From CAYVFC01 sp964450715 (lineage in GTDB: Bacteria; Myxococcota_A; Polyangia; Polyangiales; JAFGIB01), in the NCBI GenBank assembly GCA_964450715.1, contig CAYVFC010000018.1, positions 20,915 through 84,914 on the forward strand: a DNA stretch of 64,000 bases, written 5' to 3'. Below, in pieces: positions 41,745-50,630 of the stretch. The translations under genes were made by a program, and so were the position numbers. How positions within the stretch are numbered: position 1 is the first letter of the stretch; each line of letters begins with the position of its first letter. The notes under the pieces are model-generated. The model made no database searches. It had not been told where the DNA came from and saw only the letters and a list, made by a program, of their open reading frames with translations.

Positions 41745-41904
41745 GAAGTGGTTTCAACCCGCCTCCCGTCGTCTTTCGGGCGGGGCGGCCCCATCTGCTG
41801 CGTTGCTCCTCCTCGAAATAGCCCCGCTATTCCTCGTCGTCGCGCCTTGCAGCTGGGGCCGCCGCGCTCCGAAATACTCGGTCCGGGGGTTTTGAAACCT
41901 CTTC
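41745..41904. repeat. MITE-like element with terminal inverted repeats
   Basis: A ~160-bp stretch bounded by GAAGTGGTTTCAACCC and its near-inverse GGGTTTTGAAACCTCTTC. The inside is GC-rich and self-complementary in parts (GCGGGGCGGCCCCA against TGGGGCCGCCGCGC) and contains no gene. This is the look of a small non-autonomous or intergenic palindromic element. It fills most of the 400-bp gap between the nitrogenase-like gene and the next radical SAM gene. Confidence 0.6.
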
Positions 41905-41937
41905 TAGCGCTTCCGCTCGTACCGAGGGCCGCACGGA

Positions 41938-43410
41938 TCACGTCTGCCGGGACAAGATCCGACTCCGGCCGAACCGCAGGTACTTGCGGGCAGTCATCCT
42001 GGTGAACAGGGGCCGGCCTCGCGCCAGGGTTCTCAGCACGTAGCCGATCTCCATCAAGAGATTGTGGCTGAGGGGGGGGAAGAAGCGATAGGCGCGTCGA
42101 TCGAGGATGGCCTCGACCGCCTTTGGGTCCAAAAAAGGTAGGAGCGGCAGCAACAACACCATTCTTCGGGCGTCCTCCCCCAGGTTTCTTTCCATGAGAA
42201 AGGACCTCTCGTCGTCGAGCGCCTGCCGGGCGAAACGTCCGGGGCGCTTCTGCCGCAGCCGATCGGCGATTTCGGTGCCGGGGAATGCCTTGAGGTTGAA
42301 AAGGTAGGCCTTGGTGACCGGATTGCGCGCGTAGAACCGTATCAGCTCTTCGATGGTCTTCTCGACGTCGTCCTCAGGGCCGACGATGTTGTCGGCGATG
42401 CAGTCGATGCCCGCATCCCGCAGCAAGCTCAGGGCCTGCTGCAGGCGCTCGTTGTCGTATCGGCGGTCGTAGAGGTCCTTGCGGATTGAAGGGTCTATAC
42501 TCTGTACTCCCATCTCGACCGCAGCCGTCCCCATCGCCGCGAGAGAGTCGACCACGTCGCGCGTCATGGTGCTGGGATGGACCCAGCAGAAGCTCGGTAG
42601 TCCGATCTGGCGGCGGTAGGCAGCGGAGAACTCTCGCAGCCACTTGGGATGGTGGGTGAAGATCTCGTCGTCGAAGACGACCCGCTTGACCCGGTAGCGC
42701 TCCTTTGCCGCGGAGAGCTCCTCGATGACGTTGGATACCGAGCGCCTCCTCAGGAAGGTACCCTTTCCGCGGTAGAGCTTGCGATAGAAGCTGTTGCTGC
42801 AAAAGGTGCAGTTGAAGGGGCATCCCCGGCCGGTGATGATGGTGTACGAGGAGAGGTCCCAGCCGATGCGGCGAAAGAGCTCCTTGTCGGGGAAGGGGAG
42901 GGTGTCCAGCTCTTCGATCAAGGGGCGGACGTCGTTTCGGTGCACGACGCCGTCGACCTTGGACCAGACGTTGGCGATGTTCGCGGTCGATTCGCCGGCT
43001 CCTATCCGTCGCGTCAGCTCCAGCAGTGGCAGCTCGCCCTCGCCCAGGACCAGGTGATCGACCGGTTCCTGCTCGATGGTGGGCTGGGGCGCGGCGCTGG
43101 GATGGACGCCTCCGAATACGATAGGGATATCGGTGCGTTTCTTGATCTCGCGGGAGAGGTCCAGCGCCCAGCGTAAATTGTCGGTGAAGACCTGAAAGGC
43201 GACCAGGTCGGGCTGCAGGGCGGCGATCCGGTCGAGTATCGGCTCGCGGAAGCTGAAAAGACGGCTCAACGGTTCCAGCCGGATCACCGAATCGTCGAAG
43301 AGCCGCGGATCCAGTAGCAGCTCGGTCTCGATGCTGTTCTCCCTGAGAACGGCGGAGAGGTACTCCACCCCCAGGCTCTCGTTTTCGCTACAGACGAAAC
43401 AGACTTTCAT
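41938..43410 (-). CDS. Cobalamin-type (B12-binding-domain) radical SAM protein
   Basis: A 490-residue protein starting MKVCFVCSENESLGVEYLSA. Residues 1-150 form the Rossmann-like B12-binding-type domain, with IVFGGVHPSAAPQPTIEQEP and HLVLGEGELPLLEL. The radical SAM core has GRGCPFNCTFC (Cys197, Cys201, Cys204), then VVFDDEIFTHHPKWL, EMGVQSIDPSIRKDL and LKAFPGTEI. The C-terminus is hydrophobic and basic. This architecture is that of the large B12-radical SAM class that makes methyl transfers, ring contractions and C-C bonds. A degraded relative of its N-terminal domain lies directly upstream. The frame extends back to 43791, but that part belongs to the shadow of the remnant. Confidence 0.85.
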   Translation of the reverse strand: MKVCFVCSENESLGVEYLSAVLRENSIETELLLDPRLFDDSVIRLEPLSRLFSFREPILDRIAALQPDLVAFQVFTDNLRWALDLSREIKKRTDIPIVFGGVHPSAAPQPTIEQEPVDHLVLGEGELPLLELTRRIGAGESTANIANVWSKVDGVVHRNDVRPLIEELDTLPFPDKELFRRIGWDLSSYTIITGRGCPFNCTFCSNSFYRKLYRGKGTFLRRRSVSNVIEELSAAKERYRVKRVVFDDEIFTHHPKWLREFSAAYRRQIGLPSFCWVHPSTMTRDVVDSLAAMGTAAVEMGVQSIDPSIRKDLYDRRYDNERLQQALSLLRDAGIDCIADNIVGPEDDVEKTIEELIRFYARNPVTKAYLFNLKAFPGTEIADRLRQKRPGRFARQALDDERSFLMERNLGEDARRMVLLLPLLPFLDPKAVEAILDRRAYRFFPPLSHNLLMEIGYVLRTLARGRPLFTRMTARKYLRFGRSRILSRQT

Positions 43411-43456
43411 CGGAAAGGAAGAAAGCAATAAACAGCCGGGAAAGGCAAGGGCTCTG

Positions 43457-43985
43457 CTACCGGGGGTACAGCGGACGAGGCCCGGCCGGTAGCGAGCACT
43501 CGAGCACGACGCGCGATCCGGCCTCGACGCGCGGCCGCTCCAGCTGCGGAGTAGGGCAAGCGACCGTTTCCGCCCGCGATAAAGACGGCGCGCGGGAGCA
43601 GCGGCCGGAACCGCGAGAGGAGATCGCCGGCGATGTCGATCGAGGCCTCGGTGATGCAGGAGAACCCGACCAGCAGCGGGCGATATTCCGCGACCCGTTC
43701 GGCCAGCTCGTCGTGGAACGGGGCCAGCCAGGGGCGACACTCTTCTAGGTAGCGGGCTCCGCTCCAAGCCTTGAACTCGCCATGCCGCCATAGACGTCGA
43801 GCCACCGGTATTTCCGCTACCGCGTCGTGCAGGAACAGGTTCGCGTCGATCACGCGTACGGACCAGAGCAGGCCCCGCATCCTTTCCGCCAGGTAGGCGA
43901 CGCCCAGCGGGGGCTCGGAGGGCAGCCAGGGCGGTAGCCCTATCAGGACCAGGCGTCGGTCGTGGTCGTTTCCCGGCTTCGGCAC
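43457..43985 (-). pseudogene. Truncated B12-binding radical SAM gene
   Basis: From a GTG start it reads LVLIGLPPWLPSEPPLGVAY, then LAERMRGLLWSVRVID, LLVGFSCITEASIDIAGDLL and AVFIAGGN. This is the front of a B12-binding radical SAM protein. At that point the frame fails. One base over, a coherent tail, ETVACPTPQLERPRVEAGS then VLECSLPAGPRPLYPR, runs to a TAG at 43457. The whole radical SAM core is missing. It is a remnant formed by internal deletion plus frameshift. Confidence 0.65.
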
Positions 43986-44003
43986 GGCTGAGCTCTCCTT
44001 CGG

Positions 44004-44141
44004 CTACGGGTACGCCGGTTGATCGAGGTGGACATCGAGCCGCGGGAAGGCGATGGCCATGCCGGCCGGCTCGAGTGCCCGGCAGAGGGTTTCGTTTATA
44101 CGCATTTGCCTACGCGGCATCCGTAACGCTACTTGTGCATC
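44004..44141 (-). pseudogene. C-terminal tail of a lost MscS mechanosensitive channel gene
   Basis: The frame reads DAQVALRMP, then RINETLCRALEPAGMAIAFP and RLDVHLDQPAYP, then stop. The I-N-x-x-L-x-x-A-L-x-x-A-G-x-x-I-x-F-P-x-x-D-V-H-L pattern is the conserved C-terminus of MscS channels. No upstream MscS sequence remains; its 5' side is replaced by the end of the rhomboid gene in another frame, overlapping by 13 bp. Confidence 0.7.
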
Positions 44142-45637
44142 GCCGCCAGTCGCCTCCTGGCCTGCTCGGCGAGCGGATCCACGGGGTAACGTTCGATCAG
44201 CGCCTCCAGGGTGGCCACGGCGTCGTCCTCCCAGCCGCACTTCTGCTGGGTATCGGCGGTGTCCCACAGGGCGCGCGGAATGAGCGCGCTTTCGGGGTAT
44301 GCCTCCTCCAGCGTCTCGACCGCCTCCAGCGCCGCGTCCAGGTCGCCGACCTCGCGCGCCGCCCGCACGACCTGTAAGAGCGTATTGTCCTCGGGCACGT
44401 AAGACGGGGCGAACTCGATGATACGCCGGTAGGCGTTGATGACCTGCGAGTAGTTCTTGTCCAACGAATAGCTGCCGATGAGCCCTGCCGCGCTCTGGCG
44501 CAGCGTCTTGTCGTTCTTGAGCTCCAGCGAGAGCAGGAACATCTCCTCCAGCGCCGGTTGGTGCCGGGGCTCCTGGACGATGAGCTGGTTCAGCACCTGC
44601 ATGGCCTCGCGCGGCTGGCCGCCGGTGCGCAGGTCGACCGCGCGGGCGTACAGCGGGTTTTCCTTGAACACAACGTCCTGCTCGTCGACCGCGCTCTGCA
44701 GCCTCTCGTCGAAACCGGTGACGCGCCAGAGCAGCGCGACCACCGCTCCCATGACGAAGCCGCCCACGTGCGCCGAGTATGCCACGGTCGTGTAGCCGGG
44801 CGCGGAACCCTCGATGAACGAGTTCAACGCCTCGCCCAGGAACCAGAGCAAGAGCGCCCAGAAAGCGCGAGCGGAGAAGACGCCCCAGCGTAGCAAGAGG
44901 AAGAAGAAAAGGACGTAGAAGAAACGGATCTGGGTGGCCCCGTAGCAGACCATGAAGGCGCCCATACAGGCGGCCACCGCGCCGGAGGCGCCCACCAGCG
45001 GTACCGTGGCCTCCGGATGCCAGATGCGGAAGGCCGCCGCCGCGACCACGCCGCCGGCCAGGTAGAAGGCCAGAAAACGCCAGCGGCCCCAGCGGTCCTC
45101 CAGGTTACAGCCGACCAGGTAGAGGAACCAGAGGTTGAATAAGAGGTGCGCCCAGCCCCCGTGCGCAAAGGCGTAGGTCACCATGCGGAACCGTCCGTCC
45201 AGCGCCGGACGATAGCCGAGCTGAATGGCCGGGATCGCGTTTGTGACCCCTTCCAGCTCCAGCTTGAGCTCCTGCCAGCGCAGCAGCCGCGGGTCGTCCG
45301 GCTCCGTCAGCTTGCCGTCGCGAAACTCCTGGATGATGCGCGCCCGCTCCGCGAGCGACCTCTGCAGCTGTTCCCGGATCGACCCGAGCTCGAGGGGCTC
45401 CAGCAGCTCTTCCGGGTCATGGTCCTGTTCCGCCTCTTTCTTCTCTTCGTACTCGGCGAGGATCTCCTGTTCGATCCCCTGGATATCACGCATGAGCCGG
45501 AGAGCCTCTTCCTCCAATCCGCCTTCGACCGCGCAGGCGCGAACCTGAAGGAGCGTGCAAACGATCGCTATACAGATGGTAATCCAGGGGAGCCGCTTGA
45601 CGACGAAGTCTTCATGGCCTAGCGGCAGGATGAACAC
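44129..45637 (-). CDS. Rhomboid intramembrane protease with C-terminal TPR-like domain
   Basis: A 502-residue protein. The first membrane segment is followed by a ~90-residue acidic coiled-coil-like loop (EEKKEAEQDHDPEELLEPLE). The rhomboid core follows: FAHGGWAHLLFNLWFLYLVG, the nucleophile in VGASGAVAACMG (Ser near 220), and the catalytic His in YSAHVGGFVMG (near 288). The last 180 residues form TPR-like helical repeats (ALWDTADTQQKCGWEDDA). Rhomboids cleave membrane-spanning substrates within the inner membrane; the TPR domain probably recruits partners. The catalytic dyad is intact. It is divergent from the L7/L12-like-domain gene at 46 bp. Confidence 0.87.
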   Translation of the reverse strand: MFILPLGHEDFVVKRLPWITICIAIVCTLLQVRACAVEGGLEEEALRLMRDIQGIEQEILAEYEEKKEAEQDHDPEELLEPLELGSIREQLQRSLAERARIIQEFRDGKLTEPDDPRLLRWQELKLELEGVTNAIPAIQLGYRPALDGRFRMVTYAFAHGGWAHLLFNLWFLYLVGCNLEDRWGRWRFLAFYLAGGVVAAAAFRIWHPEATVPLVGASGAVAACMGAFMVCYGATQIRFFYVLFFFLLLRWGVFSARAFWALLLWFLGEALNSFIEGSAPGYTTVAYSAHVGGFVMGAVVALLWRVTGFDERLQSAVDEQDVVFKENPLYARAVDLRTGGQPREAMQVLNQLIVQEPRHQPALEEMFLLSLELKNDKTLRQSAAGLIGSYSLDKNYSQVINAYRRIIEFAPSYVPEDNTLLQVVRAAREVGDLDAALEAVETLEEAYPESALIPRALWDTADTQQKCGWEDDAVATLEALIERYPVDPLAEQARRRLAAMHK

Positions 45638-45682
45638 GGCAGGAGTCTATCGTAGCCGCATCGTTTGGTGTAGAGGTAGGAT

Positions 45683-47281
45683 ATGGTGGGGTTCGACGTG
45701 ATCCTTCTGAGGTTTCGGGCCAACGTCAACCGCACGGAGCTGCCGATCCCGGGACTGCAGCGCCTGTTCGGGATCGACCAGGAAGCAGCCTTGAAGGTTG
45801 TTCGCAGCCTGCCGCGCGCGGTCAGAACGTCTGTTTCGCGGGAGGTGGCCGAGCGTTATGCTGAGGCCCTGCGCTCGCTGGGCGGCGAGGTGGAGGTACG
45901 AGCGAGCCGTGTCGACGCCGCAGCAGCTGGGTCGCCGCCATCCGCGGACGCCCCGGCGGCGGGTTTCGTGCCGGCGGTTGCCCCGGGCGACCGAGCCGCG
46001 GTCGCGGCGACCGACCCCGCGCCGTCCGATCCCGCGCCGCCCCCTGGACCGGTTATCGGAGCGGGGGCCGGGCAACCCGCTTTCGACACTACGGCTGAGA
46101 GCGCGGGGTTTGCGTCGCCGTCGGAGGCTTCGGGGTCCGAGGCGGCCCGGTCCGTCAATGTCTCGATGGGCGCCAATCCGACCTACCCCATGGGTACCCT
46201 GGAATCCCCCGAACAGGGACGGCACATCGCCGAGCTACCGACCCAGCCCGACGCAGGGGAGGCGCGCGACGAGGCGATAAGGATGCTGCCGGGCACGCCG
46301 GCCGCGAGCGCCGCGTCTTCCACCGCGGTGCAGGTTACGGCGGAAACCCGAGATGAAGGCCAGCCGGCCGAGATGCGACCCGTCTTGGCGGATAGCGCCG
46401 GCTCGGAGCGCCTGCCCGAGGTGCCCGGGCCGTTGGGAACGCCGGAAAGCGCCGGCGTGCCCGTGGTACCGGAGTCGCCATCGACGTCGCCGGCCTCGCC
46501 ACTCCCACCGGATCCGGCGAAGTGGGAGAGCATGGACCTCGGGCCTTCGCCGCAGCGGGCCGCGCCCGCGACCGAGATTCCTGGTCTGCAGCGCGATGAC
46601 CGGGCTCGCGAGAACGCGTCCGCCGGGCAACCCGAAGGCGCTGCATGGCCACCCCAAGAAAAGGGCGACATGGAGGACCTGTTGTCGCCTGTAGCCTGGA
46701 CCGGGTCCGAGCAGAGCTCCCAGTCTAGGGAGCTGTCGCTGGATCTGGAGGAGGTCCCGGAGCAGGCCGTATCCGGTTCGCCGCGGCAAGGCGCCGAGGG
46801 GTGGGGAGAGCTCGGCGATAGCGAGCGGCCCCGGTCCGAGGCGCTCGCGCGCGCGGTACGCGAGGATGCCGGCGCGGGTCGCGGTGCCGTTTCGAAGGCG
46901 CCCGACCCCATGCGCGCGGCCTTCATCAGCGACGAGATACTCCCGGACGCAAAACGCTCCGGTAAAGAAAGCGTGGCCGGCGACGGTGAGCTGGAACTCG
47001 CGGTTCAATCCATGCCACGGGAACGCTCCCTTACCCTATCTGACCCCAAGCCGGCCGAGCTTCCCGCCCCTCTGCGCGCGCTGGCCAGCCGTATGGGCTT
47101 CGTCAAGCCGGGGATGGGCGACGTTCTAGGGGGGCTCTGGATCGTGGTCATGGGGCTGTGGGTCGGCAGCTCGACTTTCCTCGGCAATCCCAGCGCGACG
47201 GACGTGGTGTTCGACGTGGCCGGTGTCGGATGGTTGGGGTTCGGCGTGTACCGCCTGACGACCGGCTCGCGCCGCGGGTAG
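45683..47281 (+). CDS. Protein with L7/L12-like N-terminal domain and membrane tail
   Basis: A 532-residue protein. Residues 1-75 (VVRSLPRAVRTSVSREVAER, then ALRSLGGEVEVR) resemble the C-terminal domain of ribosomal protein L7/L12 (E-A-x-x-L-V-E-x-x-P and A-G-A-x-V). A ~370-residue low-complexity Pro/Ala/Ser/Glu linker follows. The C-terminus carries two hydrophobic segments (GDVLGGLWIVVMGLWVGSS, DVVFDVAGVGWLGFGVY). An AGAGG ribosome-binding site supports the start. Similar disordered-linker proteins are common in Myxococcota. Function unknown. Confidence 0.65.
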   Translation: MVGFDVILLRFRANVNRTELPIPGLQRLFGIDQEAALKVVRSLPRAVRTSVSREVAERYAEALRSLGGEVEVRASRVDAAAAGSPPSADAPAAGFVPAVAPGDRAAVAATDPAPSDPAPPPGPVIGAGAGQPAFDTTAESAGFASPSEASGSEAARSVNVSMGANPTYPMGTLESPEQGRHIAELPTQPDAGEARDEAIRMLPGTPAASAASSTAVQVTAETRDEGQPAEMRPVLADSAGSERLPEVPGPLGTPESAGVPVVPESPSTSPASPLPPDPAKWESMDLGPSPQRAAPATEIPGLQRDDRARENASAGQPEGAAWPPQEKGDMEDLLSPVAWTGSEQSSQSRELSLDLEEVPEQAVSGSPRQGAEGWGELGDSERPRSEALARAVREDAGAGRGAVSKAPDPMRAAFISDEILPDAKRSGKESVAGDGELELAVQSMPRERSLTLSDPKPAELPAPLRALASRMGFVKPGMGDVLGGLWIVVMGLWVGSSTFLGNPSATDVVFDVAGVGWLGFGVYRLTTGSRRG

Positions 47282-47342
47282 TGCCACCTGGTCACTTGCC
47301 GAAGCGTCGCCGTGGGGCGTTTCGAGGCGAAAAAGGTCGAAA

Positions 47343-47381
47343 AAGGCCCGCGTCGCAGCCGACCGACGGTACGCGGGCCTT
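47343..47381. terminator. Hairpin between two plus-strand genes
   Basis: AAGGCCCGCGT pairs perfectly with ACGCGGGCCTT around a 17-base loop. On the minus strand it is followed by a T run, giving a classical intrinsic terminator shape; on the plus strand the following T-stretch is weak. It probably ends transcription of the L7/L12-like-domain gene. Confidence 0.5.
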
Positions 47382-47448
47382 GACCATATTTCGAGGCCTT
47401 GCGCATAATGCGCCCGGCGACACGGCGCGTACGGGAAAGGTAACTAAA

Positions 47449-48411
47449 ATGCATTCAGGACCCAAGAGCATCGCTGTTCTGGCATTCGCCGCACTATGGC
47501 TCGGAGCGCTGACCGCGGCGCGGGCTCAGGAAAGCGAACCGGCAGACGAACCGGCGAGCGAGACGGACGAGGAGCTCTACCTGGACGAAAACGTGGTCGT
47601 GGACGAGGACGAAACGGGCGGGGAAGAACCGGACGAGCCGGGGCGCGGCGTGGCCGGGGTCGGCCTGGACCTCGGTTTTTACTATCGAAGCGACCACCTC
47701 GGTACGATGTTCGACCTCTCCCCGATCCTATCCGGGTGGTTCGCGATCGCCGACGACCTGGACATCACCCTGGACTGGGGGCTCGCTTTCAACAGCATCT
47801 CTCCGGAGGGGGGCGAGAGCGCCAGCGAATTCGTCATCGGAAACCCCTTGATCACCATCCAGCGCGTATTGCAGGAGGGCAGGACGCGGATCTGGTTCGG
47901 GATCGGCGCCATCGCGCCCATCTCCTCGGTTCCCGACGAGGATGAGGACGGATACCTGGACAAGGTCGCGGCCTACCAGACCGCTTCCGCCATACGCGGA
48001 AACTGGAATCACTTCCTGTGGATGCCCGAGCATTTCGGCATGGTGCTGCCGATCGGCGCGCATATGGTGTCGGAAGATCACATCCTGCTGGGCGGCGAGG
48101 CGACTTTCTACTACCTGATGCCCATCGACAACTACAACGCGAGGCGGCAGGATTTCTACATCCAGCTCGCCGGGGATATCGGGTTCGGCTGGGAAGCGGT
48201 GCAGACCGGCCTGCGCCTGCAGGGCGTGGTCACGACCACGAATCCGGAAGTCGATAGACTTCAGGGTGCCATCGGCCCCTTTGTGCGCTATGATCTGGGC
48301 GGAAGCCACTTCGAGGCCCGCTTCCTGCTCAACCTGGACGATCCGAACGGCGTTTTCGGCGAGAACGACGTCTGGGGGCTTCACCTCGGGGGCGGCGCGA
48401 CCTTCCAGTAG
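47449..48411 (+). CDS. Outer-membrane beta-barrel-like protein
   Basis: A 320-residue protein with signal peptide SIAVLAFAALWLGALTAARAQ. A ~50-residue acidic linker (DEELYLDENVVVDEDE) follows, then amphipathic alternating strands: GVGLDLGFYYRSDHLGTMFD, GEATFYYLMPI, and ending WGLHLGGGATFQ with a terminal aromatic-rich strand. This is the shape of an 8- to 12-strand outer-membrane barrel. No specific family is recognised. The next gene begins one base after its stop codon, so both are probably co-transcribed. Confidence 0.7.
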   Translation: MHSGPKSIAVLAFAALWLGALTAARAQESEPADEPASETDEELYLDENVVVDEDETGGEEPDEPGRGVAGVGLDLGFYYRSDHLGTMFDLSPILSGWFAIADDLDITLDWGLAFNSISPEGGESASEFVIGNPLITIQRVLQEGRTRIWFGIGAIAPISSVPDEDEDGYLDKVAAYQTASAIRGNWNHFLWMPEHFGMVLPIGAHMVSEDHILLGGEATFYYLMPIDNYNARRQDFYIQLAGDIGFGWEAVQTGLRLQGVVTTTNPEVDRLQGAIGPFVRYDLGGSHFEARFLLNLDDPNGVFGENDVWGLHLGGGATFQ

Positions 48412-48412
48412 T

Positions 48413-49789
48413 ATGAAGATCCTGCTCGTACAGCCCAAGAAGCCCGAGATAGCGTTCGGGGGCGATGACTTTGCCATCTTCGAACCGTTGGCGCTCGAGT
48501 ACCTGGCCGCCGCCGTGTCCGACCGGCACGAGGTGCGCGTGCTCGATCTGCGTCTGCAGGACGAGATGGATGCCACCCTGCGCGAGTTCCGGCCGGAGCT
48601 CGTCGGCATCACCGCCTATACGGTGCACGTCAACGAGGCCAAGCGCCTCTTCGATAAGGTCAAGCGTTTCGATCCGACCATCTTCACCGTGGTCGGCGGC
48701 CACCACGCGTCCGTATCGTTCAAGGACTTCCTCGTTTCCAGCATCGATCTTATCGTGACCGGCGAGGGCATCACCCCCTTCCGGGAGCTGGTCGCGCGCC
48801 TCGAAGAGAAGAAGAGCCTCGAGGGTATTTCCGGAACCGTCCGCCAGGAGAACGGCGAGATCGCCGCCTGCCCGAACGCACCGGCCGAGGACCTGGACAG
48901 CTTCCCCTTTCCCGACCGAAGCGTTACCCGGCGCTACCGCCAGAGCTACTTCAGCGAGTGGATGAAGCCCATGGCCTCGGTCCGCACCTCCAAGGGCTGC
49001 CCGTTTCGCTGCAAGTTCTGCGCGCTGTGGAAGCTGACCGGCGGCAAGTACCTGACCCGGACTCCGGAGAAGATCCTGGAGGAGCTCCGCGGGATCGAGG
49101 AGGAATTCGTCTTCTTCACCGACGACGAGTCGTTTCTCGATGTGAAGCGAATGCGCCGGCTGGCCGATCTGATAGCCGCCTCCGGCATCCAGAAGCGTTA
49201 CTACCTCTACCTGAGGAGCGATACGACCGTCAAACATCCGGAGCTGGTCGAGCAGTGGAAGCGGATCGGTCTGGAACGGGTCTTCATGGGGCTAGAGTTC
49301 TTCCGCGACGAGGATCTGGCCTACGTGAGAAAAGGCTCCACCACCGAAAAGAACACCGAGGCGGTGCGGATCCTTCAGTCGCTCGGCGTCGACATCTTCC
49401 CCGCCTTCATCATCCGGCCCGAGTTCGACAAGGAGGACTTTCGCCAATTCGCCGAGTACTGCCTCGATCTGGGCTTCAACTTCATCGGCTTCTCCGTCCT
49501 CACCCCGCTGCCCGGAACCGACCTTTACGACGAGTGCAAGGACCGCTTCATCGTCCACAACTACGACTACTTCGATTTCATCCACACCATCCTGCCCACC
49601 AAGCTCCCCCTCAAGGAGTTCTACCGCGAGCTGTTCTCCCTCTACGGCAGGACCCGCTCCCCGCGCAACCAAATCGCTTTCCTCGAGAAATATCCCCTGC
49701 AGGAGATCCCTGCGCTGCTGAAGATGGTCTACCGCTTCAGCAAGAAGTTCAGCGCGATTCATAACGACTATCCTTCGACCTACTCGTAA
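48413..49789 (+). CDS. B12-binding-domain radical SAM protein
   Basis: A 458-residue protein starting MKILLVQPKKPEIAFGGDDF. The N-terminal Rossmann part shows FTVVGGHHASVSFKDFL and LIVTGEGITPFREL. The radical SAM core begins TSKGCPFRCKFCALW (Cys196, Cys200, Cys203), with FFTDDESFLDVKRM, RVFMGLEFFRDEDL and LTPLPGTDLYDE. The class includes HpnP/HpnR-like and other B12-dependent methylases and ring-forming enzymes, but I see nothing that fixes a substrate. It begins immediately after the outer-membrane protein gene, suggesting a lipid or envelope role (inference). Its last codons overlap a remnant of an ABC-permease gene on the other strand. Confidence 0.86.
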   Translation: MKILLVQPKKPEIAFGGDDFAIFEPLALEYLAAAVSDRHEVRVLDLRLQDEMDATLREFRPELVGITAYTVHVNEAKRLFDKVKRFDPTIFTVVGGHHASVSFKDFLVSSIDLIVTGEGITPFRELVARLEEKKSLEGISGTVRQENGEIAACPNAPAEDLDSFPFPDRSVTRRYRQSYFSEWMKPMASVRTSKGCPFRCKFCALWKLTGGKYLTRTPEKILEELRGIEEEFVFFTDDESFLDVKRMRRLADLIAASGIQKRYYLYLRSDTTVKHPELVEQWKRIGLERVFMGLEFFRDEDLAYVRKGSTTEKNTEAVRILQSLGVDIFPAFIIRPEFDKEDFRQFAEYCLDLGFNFIGFSVLTPLPGTDLYDECKDRFIVHNYDYFDFIHTILPTKLPLKEFYRELFSLYGRTRSPRNQIAFLEKYPLQEIPALLKMVYRFSKKFSAIHNDYPSTYS

Positions 49790-49902
49790 GCCAGCGCACC
49801 CCGGATCTTCATGCGCGCCGCGCGCATTCCCGGCGGGATGCCGGCGGCGGCCGAGGTCAGGGTGACCAGCGAGCTGATGAGCAACGCCCCGGAGAGTGCA
49901 TC
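49780..49902 (-). pseudogene. Orphan C-terminal fragment of a MacB/FtsX-type permease
   Basis: Translates as LSGALLISSLVTLTSAAAG, then IPPGMRAARMKIRGALAYE and stop. This matches the last ~38 residues of the intact permease at 55265-57829 (ALRISSLVILTSAAAG, ILPGMRAARMEIRDALAYE) with few changes. The rest of the gene is gone. It overlaps the 3' end of the radical SAM gene. It is either a partial duplication of the intact gene or the last trace of a paralogue. Confidence 0.85.
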
Positions 49903-50239
49903 GTAAAAGAATACGATCCTGCATAATTGCAGAACGCAACTACAGTAATGCAACTATGCGGGGCCTTCCCTTTTTACTCCATCCGGTTCTGGTGAGGTCT
50001 TCCCTTCGCGGTTCTGTACGGTGGCACCGGTGGGTCGGCCGCGGGCGTGACCAGCTTTCCGGACGGCGACGCCTTTTTGTAGATCATGCGCGGCGTTCAT
50101 TGAGATCCGGGCGACGGTATCAAACAAGCTCTTCCGATTTTTGTGATGTAATTGCGGGAGAGATCGAAGATCAAAGAAAATCGTTATTATGGTAGATTTA
50201 CCCGGCGTATCGCTTCGGGGCGCGCTATATTAAAAGTAA
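49903..50239. other. AT-richer intergenic gap
   Basis: About 340 bp with no supported gene. The last 90 bp, which contain TTATTATGG and CTATATTA, are AT-rich and probably include the promoter of the following 72-residue gene. Confidence 0.35.
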
Positions 50240-50458
50240 ATGGACGGCGGTAACGTTATAGACCTCTCCTCACGCCTGAAACAGGTGCTCGAGCTTTTCG
50301 TGGACGACGTCGAAAACCCCTGCGACGAGGTGTTTGTGGACAATGATCGCGTGATCATCCGCACGCCCGCGCAAACCGGCATGGCCATGACGCCGCTCGC
50401 CGCCAAGGAGCTGGCGGTGCGCCTAATAGAGGCTGCGGTTATGGTGGAGCGCGGCTGA
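50240..50458 (+). CDS. Small unknown protein (72 aa)
   Basis: A 72-residue protein, MDGGNVIDLSSRLKQVLELF, then DEVFVDNDRVIIRTPAQTG and LAAKELAVRLIEAAVMVERG. It reads as helix, two strands and helix, with strong coding-type third positions. It has no signal peptide, Cys or recognisable motif, and is flanked by repeats on the downstream side. I do not recognise it. Confidence 0.5.
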   Translation: MDGGNVIDLSSRLKQVLELFVDDVENPCDEVFVDNDRVIIRTPAQTGMAMTPLAAKELAVRLIEAAVMVERG

Positions 50459-50630
50459 CCTTCCGGAGAATCTCGTGCCGGTCAAAAAAGGGCGTGGAAA
50501 ACGATCGTCAGGGATCCGATCGTCGTAGACGACTCAGTCGCCGCACAGCGCCGGACGCTCGGCGGCGAAATACCGTTGCGGGCGTCCGGGTCGGAGCCCA
50601 ACGCCTGCATGAAGAGCGCTGTCGACAGGG

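Noticed and set aside
43411..43791. N-terminal extension of the 41938 radical SAM protein
   Set aside because: The extra residues are an Arg-rich shadow of the B12-domain remnant; the ATG at 43410 begins a typical B12-binding domain.
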